This document shows positions 8,512-18,096 of a stretch of DNA of 64,000 nucleotides, piece by piece; positions within the stretch are counted from its first letter, which is position 1, and every line of letters starts with the position of its first letter. This stretch comes from Leisingera daeponensis (GTDB lineage: Bacteria; Pseudomonadota; Alphaproteobacteria; Rhodobacterales; Rhodobacteraceae). Location: positions 1 to 64,000 of the forward strand of contig NZ_JAHVJA010000013.1 in assembly GCF_019801465.1 (NCBI RefSeq), read 5' to 3'. Made by a program: the position numbers and the translations under genes. The notes under the pieces were generated by a model. That model had not been told where the DNA came from, did not search any database, and saw only the letters and a program-made list of their open reading frames with translations.

Positions 8512-9291
8512 CTACGCTGACTTCTGAAAACCGGTCTGCCCGCCGCCCGCCGCCCAAGCCCGGACGGCGGCGCCAAAGGCTTCGAACAGCGGCCGCGAGA
8601 CCGGATCCGCCGCGGCCTCCCATTCCGGATGCCATTGAACTGACAGGGTGAACCCGGGCGCGTCCTTGATGTAGACGGCCTCCGGCGTGCCATCGGGTGC
8701 ATGACCGTCGATCACCACCCGCCCACCGGGGCGCTTGATGCCTTGGCCGTGCAGCGTGTTGGTCATCACTTCCTCGGCGCCGAACAGGCGGTGGAACACG
8801 CCGCCGGAGTTGAATTTAACGGTGTGGCGCAAGGCAAATTTCTCTTCCAGCGTGCCGTCCGGCGGCATCCGGTGGTTCATCCGTCCGGGCAGGTCGCGGA
8901 TTTCCGGGTGCAATGTGCCGCCCATCGCCACGTTTACCTCCTGAAACCCGCGGCAGATGCCCAGAAACGGCTGGCCGCGCTCCACGCAGGCGCGCACCAG
9001 CGGCAGGGTGATGGCATCGCGGGCCCGATCGAAGGCGCCATGCGCCTCGGTCTCGGCTTCGCCGTACTCGTTGGGGTGCACGTTGGGCCGTCCGCCCGTC
9101 AGCAGGAAGCCGTCAAAGGTTTCAAGAAGTTCCCCGACAGTGACAAAGCGCGGGTCTGACGGGATCATCAGCGGCATGCAGCCTGCGACCTCGGCGATGG
9201 CTTCGGAATTCATCGTCCCGCCCGCATGCACGGGGTACTGATCATTGATCAGGTAAGAATTGCCGATAATGCCTACTTTGGGTCGCGCCAT
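8512..9291 (-). CDS. class I glutamine amidotransferase-fold hydrolase (gamma-glutamyl-GABA hydrolase / peptidase C26 type)
   Basis: 259 aa. The catalytic Cys113 lies in the nucleophile elbow FLGICRGFQE, and His221-x-Glu223 in VQWHPEW completes the triad, as in PuuD. PuuD cleaves gamma-glutamyl-GABA in putrescine breakdown; other members act on different gamma-glutamyl amines, so I do not assign the symbol. There is no ATP-dependent synthetase partner next to it. The gene is followed 20 bp later by the GNAT gene and preceded by an XRE-cupin regulator, the same regulator type as PuuR. Confidence 0.9.
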   Translation of the reverse strand: MARPKVGIIGNSYLINDQYPVHAGGTMNSEAIAEVAGCMPLMIPSDPRFVTVGELLETFDGFLLTGGRPNVHPNEYGEAETEAHGAFDRARDAITLPLVRACVERGQPFLGICRGFQEVNVAMGGTLHPEIRDLPGRMNHRMPPDGTLEEKFALRHTVKFNSGGVFHRLFGAEEVMTNTLHGQGIKRPGGRVVIDGHAPDGTPEAVYIKDAPGFTLSVQWHPEWEAAADPVSRPLFEAFGAAVRAWAAGGGQTGFQKSA

Positions 9292-9397
9292 GCTCTATCC
9301 GTAATTCCTGATCCTTACGAAAAACCTAGCCCTGCCACTGCCAGGGTTCAACAGTTCCTGCGGCGCAACAGATTGTTCACATGTGCACATGCCCGTA

Positions 9398-10018
9398 TCA
9401 GGAGCTTTCCCCGCTGGCCGCGTTACCGCCCGACACCACCACAAGGGCCCTGCACCTTTGCCCCCCGGCGGACCGGTAGCTGTGCTCGAACCCGGCGTCG
9501 AAATAGACCGAGTCGCCCTTTTGCAGCACTTCCGTCCGGCCATGAATGGCCAGTTCCAGGCTGCCCTCGATGACATAAACCATCTCAGCCCCCTCGTGGC
9601 TGTGCGGCCTGCTTTGCGCAGCGGTCACGGAAAACTCAGCGAGATAAGCTTGAAACCGGCTTTTTGAAACCGGAAAGTCCAGGCTTTCAAACAGATAAGA
9701 CACCGGCCCGTCGGTCTTGTCGCCCAGTTTCAGACGGTCGCGGGCCCGCACCACTTCGAATACCGGCTCCTCCTCGCCCGGGGCGAAAAAGTGATCCAGC
9801 CCGACGCCGAACACCAGCGCAATGCGCAGCAAGGTCGCCAATGTCGGGAACACCTGCCCCCGCTCGATCCGCGACAGCATGGCAGCGGACAGCCCTGTGT
9901 GGCCGCCCAACTGAGCGAGGCCCATATCCTTGGCCAGACGCAAGGCACGCACCTTTGGGCCGATTCGATAGGCTTCCAGCCCGTCCTGCAGGGTGTCCGA
10001 CAGAGCTGATCTGTTCAT
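9398..10018 (-). CDS. XRE family transcriptional regulator with C-terminal cupin domain
   Basis: 206 aa. A helix-turn-helix occupies residues about 22-78 (KVRALRLAKDMGLAQLGGHTGLSAAMLSRIERGQVFPTLATLLRIA, shown here only by its hallmark SRIERGQ and TLATLLRIA parts). The cupin domain follows with PHSHEGAEMVYVIEGSLELA. PuuR and similar regulators of amine and amino-acid catabolism share this layout. The start at 10018 is fixed by GGAGGTG just upstream; a start nine codons earlier would overlap this site. Palindromes at 10062-10116 in front of it look like its own operator. Confidence 0.92.
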   Translation of the reverse strand: MNRSALSDTLQDGLEAYRIGPKVRALRLAKDMGLAQLGGHTGLSAAMLSRIERGQVFPTLATLLRIALVFGVGLDHFFAPGEEEPVFEVVRARDRLKLGDKTDGPVSYLFESLDFPVSKSRFQAYLAEFSVTAAQSRPHSHEGAEMVYVIEGSLELAIHGRTEVLQKGDSVYFDAGFEHSYRSAGGQRCRALVVVSGGNAASGESS

Positions 10019-10061
10019 CCTTTCACCTCCGGAGCAAACCTTCACCTAGCATTTTAACAGC

Positions 10062-10116
10062 ATGCAAAAAACATGCACATCACACAAATGTGTACGTCAT
10101 GCAAAATTTTTGCATG
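10062..10116. promoter_or_regulatory. candidate operator region of the XRE-cupin regulator
   Basis: A perfect 9-bp inverted repeat CATGCAAAA / TTTTGCATG around a single T lies at 10098-10116. A further ATGCAAAA copy is at 10062-10069, and ACACA-AA-TGTGT lies between them at 10082-10093. The cluster sits between the divergent XRE-cupin and fasciclin genes. Confidence 0.5.
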
Positions 10117-10173
10117 GAATGCTGAATCCGCAAAGAGCCATCCGGCTCCTTCCAATGACAGAAAGGAAATCTC

Positions 10174-10656
10174 ATGTTGTTCAACCGCCCATCCCTGACA
10201 GCATTGGCCATTGCTATCGGTCTGGCGCTGCCCGCTACTGCACCTGCGGCATCAAAGGATATCGTCGACACTGCCATCGAGGCGGGCAGCTTCGAAACTC
10301 TGTCTGCGGCGCTGACTGCAGCGGATCTTGTGGCGACACTGAAGGGCGACGGCCCGTTCACGGTTTTCGCCCCGACGGATGAAGCCTTTGCGGCACTGCC
10401 CGCCGGCACCGTCGAAAACCTGCTCAAGCCGGAGAACCGCGAGCAGCTGACCCGGATCCTCACCTACCACGTTGTGCCGGGCAAGGTGATGTCTTCGGAT
10501 CTGAGCGATGGAATGAAAGCGGAAACCGTGATGGGCAAGGAGATCACGGTGTCGCTGAACGGCGGTGTCAAGGTCAATGACGCCGCCGTCACCACTGCGG
10601 ATATCGAAACCGCGAACGGCGTGATCCACGTGATCGACGCCGTCATTCTGCCCTGA
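10174..10656 (+). CDS. secreted fasciclin (FAS1) domain protein
   Basis: 160 aa. A signal peptide (hydrophobic residues 8-20, likely cleavage after the Ala-rich TAPA at about residue 25) precedes a single FAS1 domain. The H1 box [15 protein letters not shown] and H2-like [10 protein letters not shown] are clear, and the domain ends [13 protein letters not shown] as usual. FAS1 proteins are periplasmic or surface proteins linked to adhesion; no enzymatic role is implied. The start has AAAGGAAA seven to eight bases upstream. It is divergent from the XRE-cupin gene and shares its operator region. Confidence 0.93.
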   Translation: MLFNRPSLTALAIAIGLALPATAPAASKDIVDTAIEAGSFETLSAALTAADLVATLKGDGPFTVFAPTDEAFAALPAGTVENLLKPENREQLTRILTYHVVPGKVMSSDLSDGMKAETVMGKEITVSLNGGVKVNDAAVTTADIETANGVIHVIDAVILP

Positions 10657-10667
10657 CAGCAGGACGT

Positions 10668-10691
10668 GCCCTCCTGCTTCGGCGGGAGGGC
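10668..10691 (+). terminator. terminator of the fasciclin gene with UUCG tetraloop
   Basis: A 10-bp stem (GCCCTCC-T-GC / GC-G-GGAGGGC, one wobble) closed by TTCG, 11 bases after the stop and followed by AAGTTT. It ends six bases before the convergent GlcG-like gene. Confidence 0.65.
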
Positions 10692-10696
10692 AAGTT

Positions 10697-11125
10697 TCAG
10701 ATTTCGCCTTGCAGGCCCGCTGCCTCGATCCCGGCCATGGCTGCAACGGCATCATTGTCAGAGGTATCGCCGGTAACGCCGACTGCGCCGATCACCGCGC
10801 CATCCGCTCCGCGCACAAGCACACCGCCCGGCACTGGCACCACCTGCCCGCCGTAGACACCGTTCACTGCTGCCATAAAGTAGGCCTGCGCCTCGGCCCG
10901 TGCCATCTGTGCGCTGCCGGCCATGCCCAGCATAACCGAGCCATAGGCCTTGCCGTGAGCGATCGCGAACCGGCCCGGTGCGGCGCCGTCCTCACGCTCG
11001 AACGCCTGCACATGGCCCCCGGCATCCAGCACCACCACAGACAGCGGTTTCAGCTGCATTGCGCGGCCGGATTCCAGCGCCGCGCGGATGATGGTGCGGG
11101 CCTGCTCCAGTGAAATCCCTGACAT
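10697..11125 (-). CDS. GlcG/HbpS family protein
   Basis: 142 aa. The GlcG/HbpS (PF03928) fold is recognisable: a start helix LEQARTIIRAALESGRAM, VVVLDAGGHVQAFEREDGAAPGRF, then the glycine-rich VPVPGGVLVRGADGAVIGAVGVTGDTSDND end. Members bind heme or corrinoids, or accompany glycolate and malate synthase genes (glcG in the glc operon). It lies directly downstream of malate synthase G, the same neighbourhood as glcG with glcB in enteric bacteria. A terminator-like hairpin at 11164-11189 separates it from glcB, and GGGAGGAAG provides its own ribosome binding site. Confidence 0.88.
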   Translation of the reverse strand: MSGISLEQARTIIRAALESGRAMQLKPLSVVVLDAGGHVQAFEREDGAAPGRFAIAHGKAYGSVMLGMAGSAQMARAEAQAYFMAAVNGVYGGQVVPVPGGVLVRGADGAVIGAVGVTGDTSDNDAVAAMAGIEAAGLQGEI

Positions 11126-11163
11126 TGGCGTACTTCCTCCCGTTACCTGACGTCACGAAAGGA

Positions 11164-11189
11164 AAAAGGAGGCCAAACGGCCCCCTTTT
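11164..11189 (-). terminator. terminator downstream of glcB
   Basis: On the minus strand, arms AAAAGGGGGCC / GGCCTCCTTTT around a 4-base loop, with one mismatch, ending in a T-run (plus-strand A-run 11163-11167). It lies 50-75 bp after the glcB stop. Confidence 0.6.
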
Positions 11190-11238
11190 ACTACCCGTCA
11201 AAATGCTGAAACTGTTTCCTGGGGTCAGTTTGCCGCAG

Positions 11239-13386
11239 TCAGGCCGAAGCTTCCTGGGCCTTCAGCTCCAGCCGCCGCGCGTGCAGTACCGGCTCGGTAT
11301 AGCCCGAGGGCTGCACCCGCCCCTTGAACACCAGGTCGCAGGCCGCCTTGAAGGCGATCGTGTCATAACCGGGCGCCATCGGGCGATAGGTATTGTCGCC
11401 GCGGTTCTGTTCGTCCACCACCTTGGCCATCTTGCGCAGGCTGCCCATCACCTCCTCCTCGGAGACGACACCGTGGTGCAGCCAGTTGGCGATGTGCTGG
11501 GCAGAGATCCGGCAGGTAGCGCGGTCTTCCATCAGTCCCACGTCGTTGATGTCCGGCACCTTGGAGCAGCCGACGCCCTGGTCGACCCAGCGCACCACAT
11601 AGCCGAGGATGCCTTGCGCATTATTGTCGACTTCGCGGGCGATCTGCTGCGGCGTCCATTTGCGGTAGGTCGCCAGCGGGATTTCGAGGATGCCGTCCAC
11701 ATGGGCACGGCGTCCGCCGGCTTGGAGTTTTTCCTGCACCGCAAACACGTCTACCTTGTGGTAATGCAGCGCGTGCAGGGTCGCGGCGGTCGGGCTCGGC
11801 ACCCAAGCACAGTTGGCGCCGGATTTCGGGTGCTCAATCTTCTGCTCCAGCATCGCCGCCATCATGTCGGGCATCGCCCACATGCCCTTGCCGATCTGCG
11901 CCTTGCCGGACAGGCCGCACTCCAGCCCGATATCCACGTTCAGGTTCTCATAGGCTCCGATCCAGGCCTTGCGCTTGATGAAATCCTTGCGGGAGAACGG
12001 CCCCGCCTCCATCGAGGTGTGGATCTCATCGCCAGTGCGGTCCAGGAAGCCGGTGTTGATGAAGGCCACCCGGTGCTTGGCGGCGCGGATGCATTCCTTG
12101 AGGTTGACCGAGGTGCGGCGCTCCTCGTCCATGATGCCGATTTTCACGGTGTGGCGCGGCAAGCCCAGGATGTCCTCGACCTTGTCAAAGATGCGGTCGG
12201 TAAAGGCGACCTCTTCCGGCCCGTGCATCTTGGGCTTCACCACATAGACCGAGCCCAGGGCGGAATTGCCGCCCTCGCGCTTCAGGTCGTGTTTGGCGAT
12301 CATTACGGTGATCAGCGCGTCCAACAGCCCTTCAAAAGCCTCGTTGCCGTCCTGATCCAGCACAGCCGGGTTGGTCATCAGATGGCCTACGTTACGCACC
12401 CACAACAGAGCCCGGCCCTTCACGGTCTTGGCGGTGCCATCCGGCGCGGTAAAGCCGAAATCGGGGTTCAGTCGGCGGGTGATGACCTTGCCGCCCTTTT
12501 CCAGATTGGTCTCCAGATCGCCCTTCATCAGGCCCAGCCAGTTGGAATAGGCCAGCACCTTGTCCTCGGCATCGACGCAGGCAACCGAGTCTTCGCAATC
12601 CATGATCGCCGACATTGCGCTTTCCAGCCGCACATCGGCGAGTCCGGCCTGGTCGCGGGCTCCGATCGCATGTGCGCGGTCGAACACCAGCTCCACATGC
12701 AGCCCGTTGTTGCGCAGCAGCACCGATTCAGGCGCCTTGGGATTGCCGCGGTAGCCTGCGAATTTCTCCGGCTGCGCCAGCGGCAGGTCGTCGACCAGCA
12801 GCTGGCCGTCCTGCACATGGTAGCGGCGCGCATCCGCGTGGCTGGTGCCGTCGACCGGGAAGGCCTCGTCCAGGAACACCCGCGCCCGCGCCACAACCCG
12901 CGCGCCGCGGCCCTTGTCATAGCCGCCCTTGGGCGCAGGCGTGCCCATGGCATCGGTGCCGTAGAACCCGTCATAAAGGCTGCCCCAGCGCGCGTTCGCC
13001 GCGTTCAGCGCATAGCGCGCATTGGTGATGGGCACCACCAGCTGCGGCCCCGGCACCTTGGCAATCTCCGGGTCCACGTTCTGGGTCTCGATCTCGAAAT
13101 CGCCGCCCTCCGGCAACAGGTAGCCAATCTCTGTCAGGAACGCCTTGTAACCCTCATGGTCATGCGGCTTGTCACGGTTGGCGATATGCCAGGCGTCGAT
13201 CTTAGCCTGGATTTCTTCCCGCTTGGCCAGCAGCGCGCGGTTTTCCGGGCCGAATGTGTTCACCAGCTCTGCCAGGCCTTTCCAGAACATCTCAGCTTCA
13301 ACCCCGGTCCCCGGCAGCGCCTGCTTTTCGATGAACTCCGCCAGCTCCTGCGCAACCTGAATTCCCTGCTTCTCGATCCGGTTCAT
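11239..13386 (-). CDS. glcB: malate synthase G
   Basis: 715 aa, close to the roughly 720 aa of the G isoform and much longer than isoform A. It condenses glyoxylate with acetyl-CoA to malate in the glyoxylate shunt. Family segments include [15 protein letters not shown]-like text near residues 130-145 ([15 protein letters not shown]), [32 protein letters not shown], and the C-terminal [17 protein letters not shown]. The start is ATG at 13386 with GGAAGGAG seven bases upstream; nine extra codons upstream are open but unlikely. No isocitrate lyase is in the window, so in this organism glyoxylate may come from other routes. Confidence 0.97.
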   Translation of the reverse strand: MNRIEKQGIQVAQELAEFIEKQALPGTGVEAEMFWKGLAELVNTFGPENRALLAKREEIQAKIDAWHIANRDKPHDHEGYKAFLTEIGYLLPEGGDFEIETQNVDPEIAKVPGPQLVVPITNARYALNAANARWGSLYDGFYGTDAMGTPAPKGGYDKGRGARVVARARVFLDEAFPVDGTSHADARRYHVQDGQLLVDDLPLAQPEKFAGYRGNPKAPESVLLRNNGLHVELVFDRAHAIGARDQAGLADVRLESAMSAIMDCEDSVACVDAEDKVLAYSNWLGLMKGDLETNLEKGGKVITRRLNPDFGFTAPDGTAKTVKGRALLWVRNVGHLMTNPAVLDQDGNEAFEGLLDALITVMIAKHDLKREGGNSALGSVYVVKPKMHGPEEVAFTDRIFDKVEDILGLPRHTVKIGIMDEERRTSVNLKECIRAAKHRVAFINTGFLDRTGDEIHTSMEAGPFSRKDFIKRKAWIGAYENLNVDIGLECGLSGKAQIGKGMWAMPDMMAAMLEQKIEHPKSGANCAWVPSPTAATLHALHYHKVDVFAVQEKLQAGGRRAHVDGILEIPLATYRKWTPQQIAREVDNNAQGILGYVVRWVDQGVGCSKVPDINDVGLMEDRATCRISAQHIANWLHHGVVSEEEVMGSLRKMAKVVDEQNRGDNTYRPMAPGYDTIAFKAACDLVFKGRVQPSGYTEPVLHARRLELKAQEASA

Positions 13387-13607
13387 GTCTTGCTCCTTCC
13401 GGCGGTACACCACTGTATGCTGACCTAACTAGGATAGAGGTTTCCGATCGGCAACAAAACAGGCGCCTTGTGAAACCGAACTCAATTTCTTGATTTTCAA
13501 GAAAGTGCTGCGGATTTTTCCGGCCACTCGCTTCCGGACACCAATCCGCTTGCAGTCCCGCCCCTATCCTCTACACCTGAAAAGAAGCAGCGCCGAGGAG
13601 AGCGAGA

Positions 13608-16160
13608 ATGGCCAAAGACACGCCCCAGACCTTCTACCTGAAAGACTACACACCTTTTGGATATGACGTTGAAAGCGTTCACCTGACCTTCCGTCTGGCG
13701 CCGGAAACCACCCGGGTTCTCAGCCGTATCCGCTTTGCCCCGAAACCGGACGCTGCCGAAAAGACCTTCTTCCTGCACGGCGAGGATCTGCAGCTGATTT
13801 CGGTAAAAATCGACGGTCAGGACGTGAAGCCTCGGCTGGTCGATGGCGGGCTCACTTGCGAAGTGCCCGGCGCCCCCTTCACCTGGGAGGCGGAGGTGGA
13901 GATCAACCCGGCCGGCAATACCGCGCTGGAGGGCCTGTACATGTCCAACCGCATGTATTGCACCCAGTGCGAGGCCGAGGGCTTCCGCAAGATCACATAT
14001 TACCCCGACCGTCCCGATGTGATGTCCACCTTCTCCGTGCGGATCGAGGGCGACGAGCCGGTGATGCTGTCCAACGGCAACCCGATGGGCCAGGGCGAGG
14101 GCTGGGCGGAATGGCACGACCCCTGGCCGAAACCGGCTTATCTGTTTGCCCTGGTGGCGGGCGATCTGGTGAACTACCCCGGCAGCTTTACCACCAAGTC
14201 CGGCAAGGAGGTCGAGCTGAACATCTGGGTCCGCCCCGGTGACGAGAACAAATGCGCCTTCGGCATGGAGGCGCTGAAGAAGTCGATGAAATGGGACGAG
14301 GACGTCTACGGCCTCGAATACGACCTTGAGCTGTTCAACATCGTCGCCGTGGACGACTTCAACATGGGTGCGATGGAGAACAAGGGGTTGAACATTTTCA
14401 ACTCCTCTTGCGTACTGGCGTCGCCTGAGACCTCCACAGATGCAAATTTCGAACGTATCGAGGCAATTATCGCGCATGAGTATTTTCACAACTGGACCGG
14501 GAACCGCATTACCTGCCGCGACTGGTTCCAGCTCTGCCTCAAGGAAGGGCTGACGGTCTTCCGCGACGCCCAGTTCACTTCCGACATGCGGTCCGAGCCG
14601 GTGAAACGCATTGACGATGTGATCACCCTGCGCGCCCGCCAGTTCCCGGAGGACGCCGGCCCCCTCGCTCATCCGCCGCGGCCCGAGCAGTTCCAGGAGA
14701 TCAACAACTTCTACACCGCCACCGTCTATGAAAAAGGCGCCGAGGTGATCGGCATGCTGAAACGCCTGGTGGGGGATGACAACTACTACAAGGCGCTGAA
14801 GCTCTATTTTGAGCGCCACGATGGACAGGCCTGCACCATCGAGGACTGGCTGAAGGTGTTCGAAGATGCCACCGGGCGCGACCTGCAGCAATTCAAGCTG
14901 TGGTACAGCCAGGCGGGCACTCCGCGGGTGAAAGTCTCCGAAGACTACGCCGACGGCAGCTATACCCTGACATTTGAACAATCGACACCCCCGACCCCGG
15001 GCCAGCCGGACAAGGCGCCGCGGGTGATCCCGGTGGCGGTGGGCCTCCTGTCGCCCAATGGCGATGAAGTGCGCGCGACCGAAGTTCTCGAACTGACCGA
15101 GGCCAAGCAGAGCTTCACCTTCGACGGCCTCGCCTCCAAACCGGTTCCGTCGATCCTGCGCGAATTCTCCGCCCCGGTGATCCTGGAGCGCGACACAACC
15201 AACGCTGAACGCGCCTTCCTGCTGGCCCATGACACCGACCCGTTCAACCGCTGGGAGGCAGGCAACGCGCTGGCCAAGGAAACCCGCGTGGCGATGGTGC
15301 TGGACGGGGCGCCGCCGGATACCGCCTATTTGGACGCGCTGGAAAAGCTGGTGCGTGATGATGACCAGGACCCGGCCTTCCGCGCCCTGGTTCTGTCGCC
15401 GCCCAGCCAGGCCGACATCGCCCAAACCCTGCACGAGCGCGGCCACACCCCCGATCCGCAGAAAATCTACGACGCGGCCGAGACTTTCACCCAGACCCTG
15501 GCACAGCAGCTGGAAACCAGCCTGCCCCGGCTTTATGCCGCCAAAACGGTCGAAGGCCCCTACTCTCCGGATGCCGTAAGCGCCGGCAAACGCGCCCTCA
15601 ACGGCCGCCTCCTGTCGCTGCTGACCCGGCTGGACGGCGGCGAGCAGGCCGTGCGCCAGTATGCTGCCGCCGACAACATGACCCAGCAGTATGCCGCCCT
15701 CGCCGCGCTGTTAAAGGCTGAGAAGGGCGAGGTCCAAAGCCGGGCCTTCTTTGACCAATGGCAGGACGACCGGCTGGTGATGGACAAATGGTTTGCCCTG
15801 CAGATCGCCTGCGCCGCGCCGGAGAAGACCGCCGCCACCGCAAAGGCCCTCACTCAGCACGCGCTGTTTGACATGAAGAACCCCAACCGGTTCCGCGCCG
15901 TCTTTGGCGCGCTGGCGGGCAACCATGCGGGCTTCCACCATGCCAGCGGCGAGGGCTACCAGCTGCTGGCGGACAACCTGATCGCGCTGGACAAGCTGAA
16001 CCCGCAGACCACCGCCCGGATGTGCGCCGCCTACCAGACCTGGAAGCGCTACGATGCCGGCCGCCAATCGCTGATCCGCGCCCAGCTGACGCGGATTGCA
16101 AACACCGAAGGCCTCAGCCGCGACACCAACGAAATGGTGACCCGGATCCTGGATGCCTGA
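13608..16160 (+). CDS. pepN: aminopeptidase N (M1 family)
   Basis: 850 aa, zinc aminopeptidase of the bacterial PepN subfamily with the usual four-domain length. GAMENKG (about residue 252) recognises the substrate N-terminus. The zinc site is His290-Glu291-x-x-His294 in IIAHEYFHNWTGNRITCRDW, with the third ligand in LKEGLTVFRD about 18-20 residues later. It has no signal peptide, so it acts in the cytoplasm in peptide turnover. A GAGGAGAG ribosome binding site precedes the ATG. Its last bases overlap the start of the next gene by 8 bp. Confidence 0.97.
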   Translation: MAKDTPQTFYLKDYTPFGYDVESVHLTFRLAPETTRVLSRIRFAPKPDAAEKTFFLHGEDLQLISVKIDGQDVKPRLVDGGLTCEVPGAPFTWEAEVEINPAGNTALEGLYMSNRMYCTQCEAEGFRKITYYPDRPDVMSTFSVRIEGDEPVMLSNGNPMGQGEGWAEWHDPWPKPAYLFALVAGDLVNYPGSFTTKSGKEVELNIWVRPGDENKCAFGMEALKKSMKWDEDVYGLEYDLELFNIVAVDDFNMGAMENKGLNIFNSSCVLASPETSTDANFERIEAIIAHEYFHNWTGNRITCRDWFQLCLKEGLTVFRDAQFTSDMRSEPVKRIDDVITLRARQFPEDAGPLAHPPRPEQFQEINNFYTATVYEKGAEVIGMLKRLVGDDNYYKALKLYFERHDGQACTIEDWLKVFEDATGRDLQQFKLWYSQAGTPRVKVSEDYADGSYTLTFEQSTPPTPGQPDKAPRVIPVAVGLLSPNGDEVRATEVLELTEAKQSFTFDGLASKPVPSILREFSAPVILERDTTNAERAFLLAHDTDPFNRWEAGNALAKETRVAMVLDGAPPDTAYLDALEKLVRDDDQDPAFRALVLSPPSQADIAQTLHERGHTPDPQKIYDAAETFTQTLAQQLETSLPRLYAAKTVEGPYSPDAVSAGKRALNGRLLSLLTRLDGGEQAVRQYAAADNMTQQYAALAALLKAEKGEVQSRAFFDQWQDDRLVMDKWFALQIACAAPEKTAATAKALTQHALFDMKNPNRFRAVFGALAGNHAGFHHASGEGYQLLADNLIALDKLNPQTTARMCAAYQTWKRYDAGRQSLIRAQLTRIANTEGLSRDTNEMVTRILDA

Positions 16161-16611
16161 CGTTCCCGGAGAACCCGCACCGGCGGAGGACTACAGCTTC
16201 TCCCGCCGCGGACGTTCGACCGCAGCCGTTCTGGCAACCGGCGGCTGGCTGGCTGCCGTTCTGGTGCTGTGGCTGGCGCTGGATGCGGCGGTGTGGCTGG
16301 TGGTCATTCTGGCCCTGCCGGTCCTGCCTGCCGTTGCGGATCTCATCCGCAACCCCCTGTCCGGCCTGAAGATTTCGCAAGATAAAGTCGAATGGTTCAC
16401 CGGAAAGCTGACAGGCAAAGCAGCACTGGATGAAATCGAACGGGTGCGGTTCGACACGCGCTGGGACTTCTCGGTGCGGGCAACGCTGATCCTGCGCAAT
16501 GGCAAGCGAATCCGCCTGCCGCAGGAGGCCACGCCGCTCTACGCGGAAGCCGATGCCGAATTTCAGAAACGCAGCATACGCACCGAACGTCACCACTTCA
16601 CCGCGTTCTGA
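16153..16611 (+). CDS. small membrane protein with C-terminal soluble domain, function unknown
   Basis: 152 aa. Two hydrophobic stretches at about residues 23-45 and 46-65 form a hairpin anchor. The remaining part (LKISQDKVEWFTGKLTGKAALDEIERVRFDTRWDFSVRATLILRNG in outline) alternates beta strands like the PH-like domains of small bacterial membrane proteins. I do not recognise a named family with certainty. Its ATG lies inside the pepN reading frame and overlaps its end by 8 bp, so the two are translationally coupled. Confidence 0.8.
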   Translation: MPDVPGEPAPAEDYSFSRRGRSTAAVLATGGWLAAVLVLWLALDAAVWLVVILALPVLPAVADLIRNPLSGLKISQDKVEWFTGKLTGKAALDEIERVRFDTRWDFSVRATLILRNGKRIRLPQEATPLYAEADAEFQKRSIRTERHHFTAF

Positions 16612-16783
16612 CCGCATCCGTAAAAAGCCGGCCAAATTCAATTCAAACTCAAGGCGGCCAAGGCGACGCTCCTGCGTATTTCACCGCCTGCGCGCGTTAA
16701 CTTCCTCACTGCCGCCATCTTTGCGCCCCATTGCCTGACGAAACTGTGACCAACGATAAGCTGCCACGTATCAGGAAGCGCAA

Positions 16784-18067
16784 ATGCTCACACAGTCTCG
16801 ACAGGCGCGGGATCTTCTGTCCCGGATTTCAGGCCTGGTATCCAGCCGGTCCCGACCGGCTGCCCGCCAAGCCCCATCCCCTGCTCAGACCCCTGCCGAA
16901 CAGCTTCCGCCCGGGCGGCTCGAGGACTGCCTGTCGATTCCGGTCTGCAGCGCGCAGGGCGATCCGCAAAGCATCGCGGCCCAGGAGCGCGGCCAGTTCC
17001 TGGCGCGCCAGGAACTTTGGGAGGACCTGTCGAGCCGGATCCGCGAGGCGGACGAAAGCCGCGCCGCCGCCCCCTGCGGCCTGCCTCTGGCCGACCTCAT
17101 CGCCTACGGCGCCCGTGCCGATGTGGTCACCGCAACCGAACGGGCGGTGGCCGATAACGAGAGCCCCCGCAGCCGCGCCCTGATCCGCGGCCTGATGGCG
17201 TTTGAAGCCCTGCGGGCGGAAAACCGCAGCGACCCCTATCTGACAGCCCTTGTAGCGCTGGCCCATACCGACATCGGCTGGGCCTGGCGCAGCGTCGGCG
17301 GCCAGGCCCGGCCGCAATCAAACCAGCGCCGCTGCGCTGCCCATTTCGACCGCGCTGCCGCCCTGCTGGACCAGATTGCGGCAGACAGCCGCAGCAGCCC
17401 GTTTCTGCAAGCGGCGCAATGCGCCCTGTTTGCCGGACGCACAGGCAGCACCGTTCAAGTCGCGGATGCCTACAGCGCGCTGATTGACCTGGCCCCTGTC
17501 AACCACCGCCACATGCGGGCGCTGGGAACCCGGATGCTGCCCCGCGCGTCCGGCAGTTATCCCGCCTTGGAGCTGGAAGCCCGCCGCACCGCCGCCCGCA
17601 CCGAACAGACCTGGGGCGCAGGCGGCTACACCTGGGTTTATTTCGATGCCATAACAATCGACGATCAGGCCTGCGCCCGGGTCGACACCCGTTTCTTCCT
17701 GGATGGCTTGCGCGATATTGTGAAGGCCAACCCCTCGCAGGAAATGATCAACCTGCTGGCTGCCTACTGCACGGTTGCCCTGCGCAAGGGGCGGGGTGAG
17801 GACCAGCAGGCCGATGTGCCGCGGCTGAGGATTGCCGAAGCCGCAAACTGGCTGATCCGCGACCACCTGACAGAACTGCATCCGCTGATCTGGGCGCACG
17901 CGGAAGAAGGCTTCGACAACAGCGCCCTTGTCCGCTCTGTCAGCCGCTTCGCCGCCCGCGGCCACGCCGGTGCGATGCAGGCCATCGCCGCGGTGTTCCG
18001 CGAAGAAATCGCAAGCGGACAGAAGGTCGCTTTCACCGAGCAGGGCCTGCAGCTCAGCCCGGCCTGA
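16784..18067 (+). CDS. conserved hypothetical protein, alpha-helical, 427 aa
   Basis: 427 aa with no signal peptide and no membrane segment. After a proline/alanine-rich residues 20-45 the protein is almost entirely predicted helix, with alanine- and leucine-rich blocks such as ALIRGLMAFEALRAENRS and LVALAHTDIGWAWRSVGG that resemble TPR-like solenoids, but no canonical TPR consensus is met. Four to five cysteines are scattered. An AGGAAG site precedes the ATG. It stands alone between pepN and the convergent tex gene. Function unknown; coding character is strong because GC-rich third positions continue throughout. Confidence 0.82.
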   Translation: MLTQSRQARDLLSRISGLVSSRSRPAARQAPSPAQTPAEQLPPGRLEDCLSIPVCSAQGDPQSIAAQERGQFLARQELWEDLSSRIREADESRAAAPCGLPLADLIAYGARADVVTATERAVADNESPRSRALIRGLMAFEALRAENRSDPYLTALVALAHTDIGWAWRSVGGQARPQSNQRRCAAHFDRAAALLDQIAADSRSSPFLQAAQCALFAGRTGSTVQVADAYSALIDLAPVNHRHMRALGTRMLPRASGSYPALELEARRTAARTEQTWGAGGYTWVYFDAITIDDQACARVDTRFFLDGLRDIVKANPSQEMINLLAAYCTVALRKGRGEDQQADVPRLRIAEAANWLIRDHLTELHPLIWAHAEEGFDNSALVRSVSRFAARGHAGAMQAIAAVFREEIASGQKVAFTEQGLQLSPA

Positions 18068-18076
18068 ACAGGAAAC

Positions 18077-18090
18077 GGGGCCGCGGCCCC
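18077..18090. terminator. GC-rich palindrome between convergent genes
   Basis: GGGGCCGCGGCCCC lies in the 29-bp gap between the unknown 427-aa gene and tex. It could fold as a hairpin in either transcript. There is no T-run. Confidence 0.35.
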
Positions 18091-18096
18091 GGCCCG

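Noticed and set aside
11110-13428. Plus-strand open frame of 772 codons antisense to malate synthase
   Set aside because: Same antisense effect; no ribosome binding site and no recognisable protein, while glcB is full length with all motifs.
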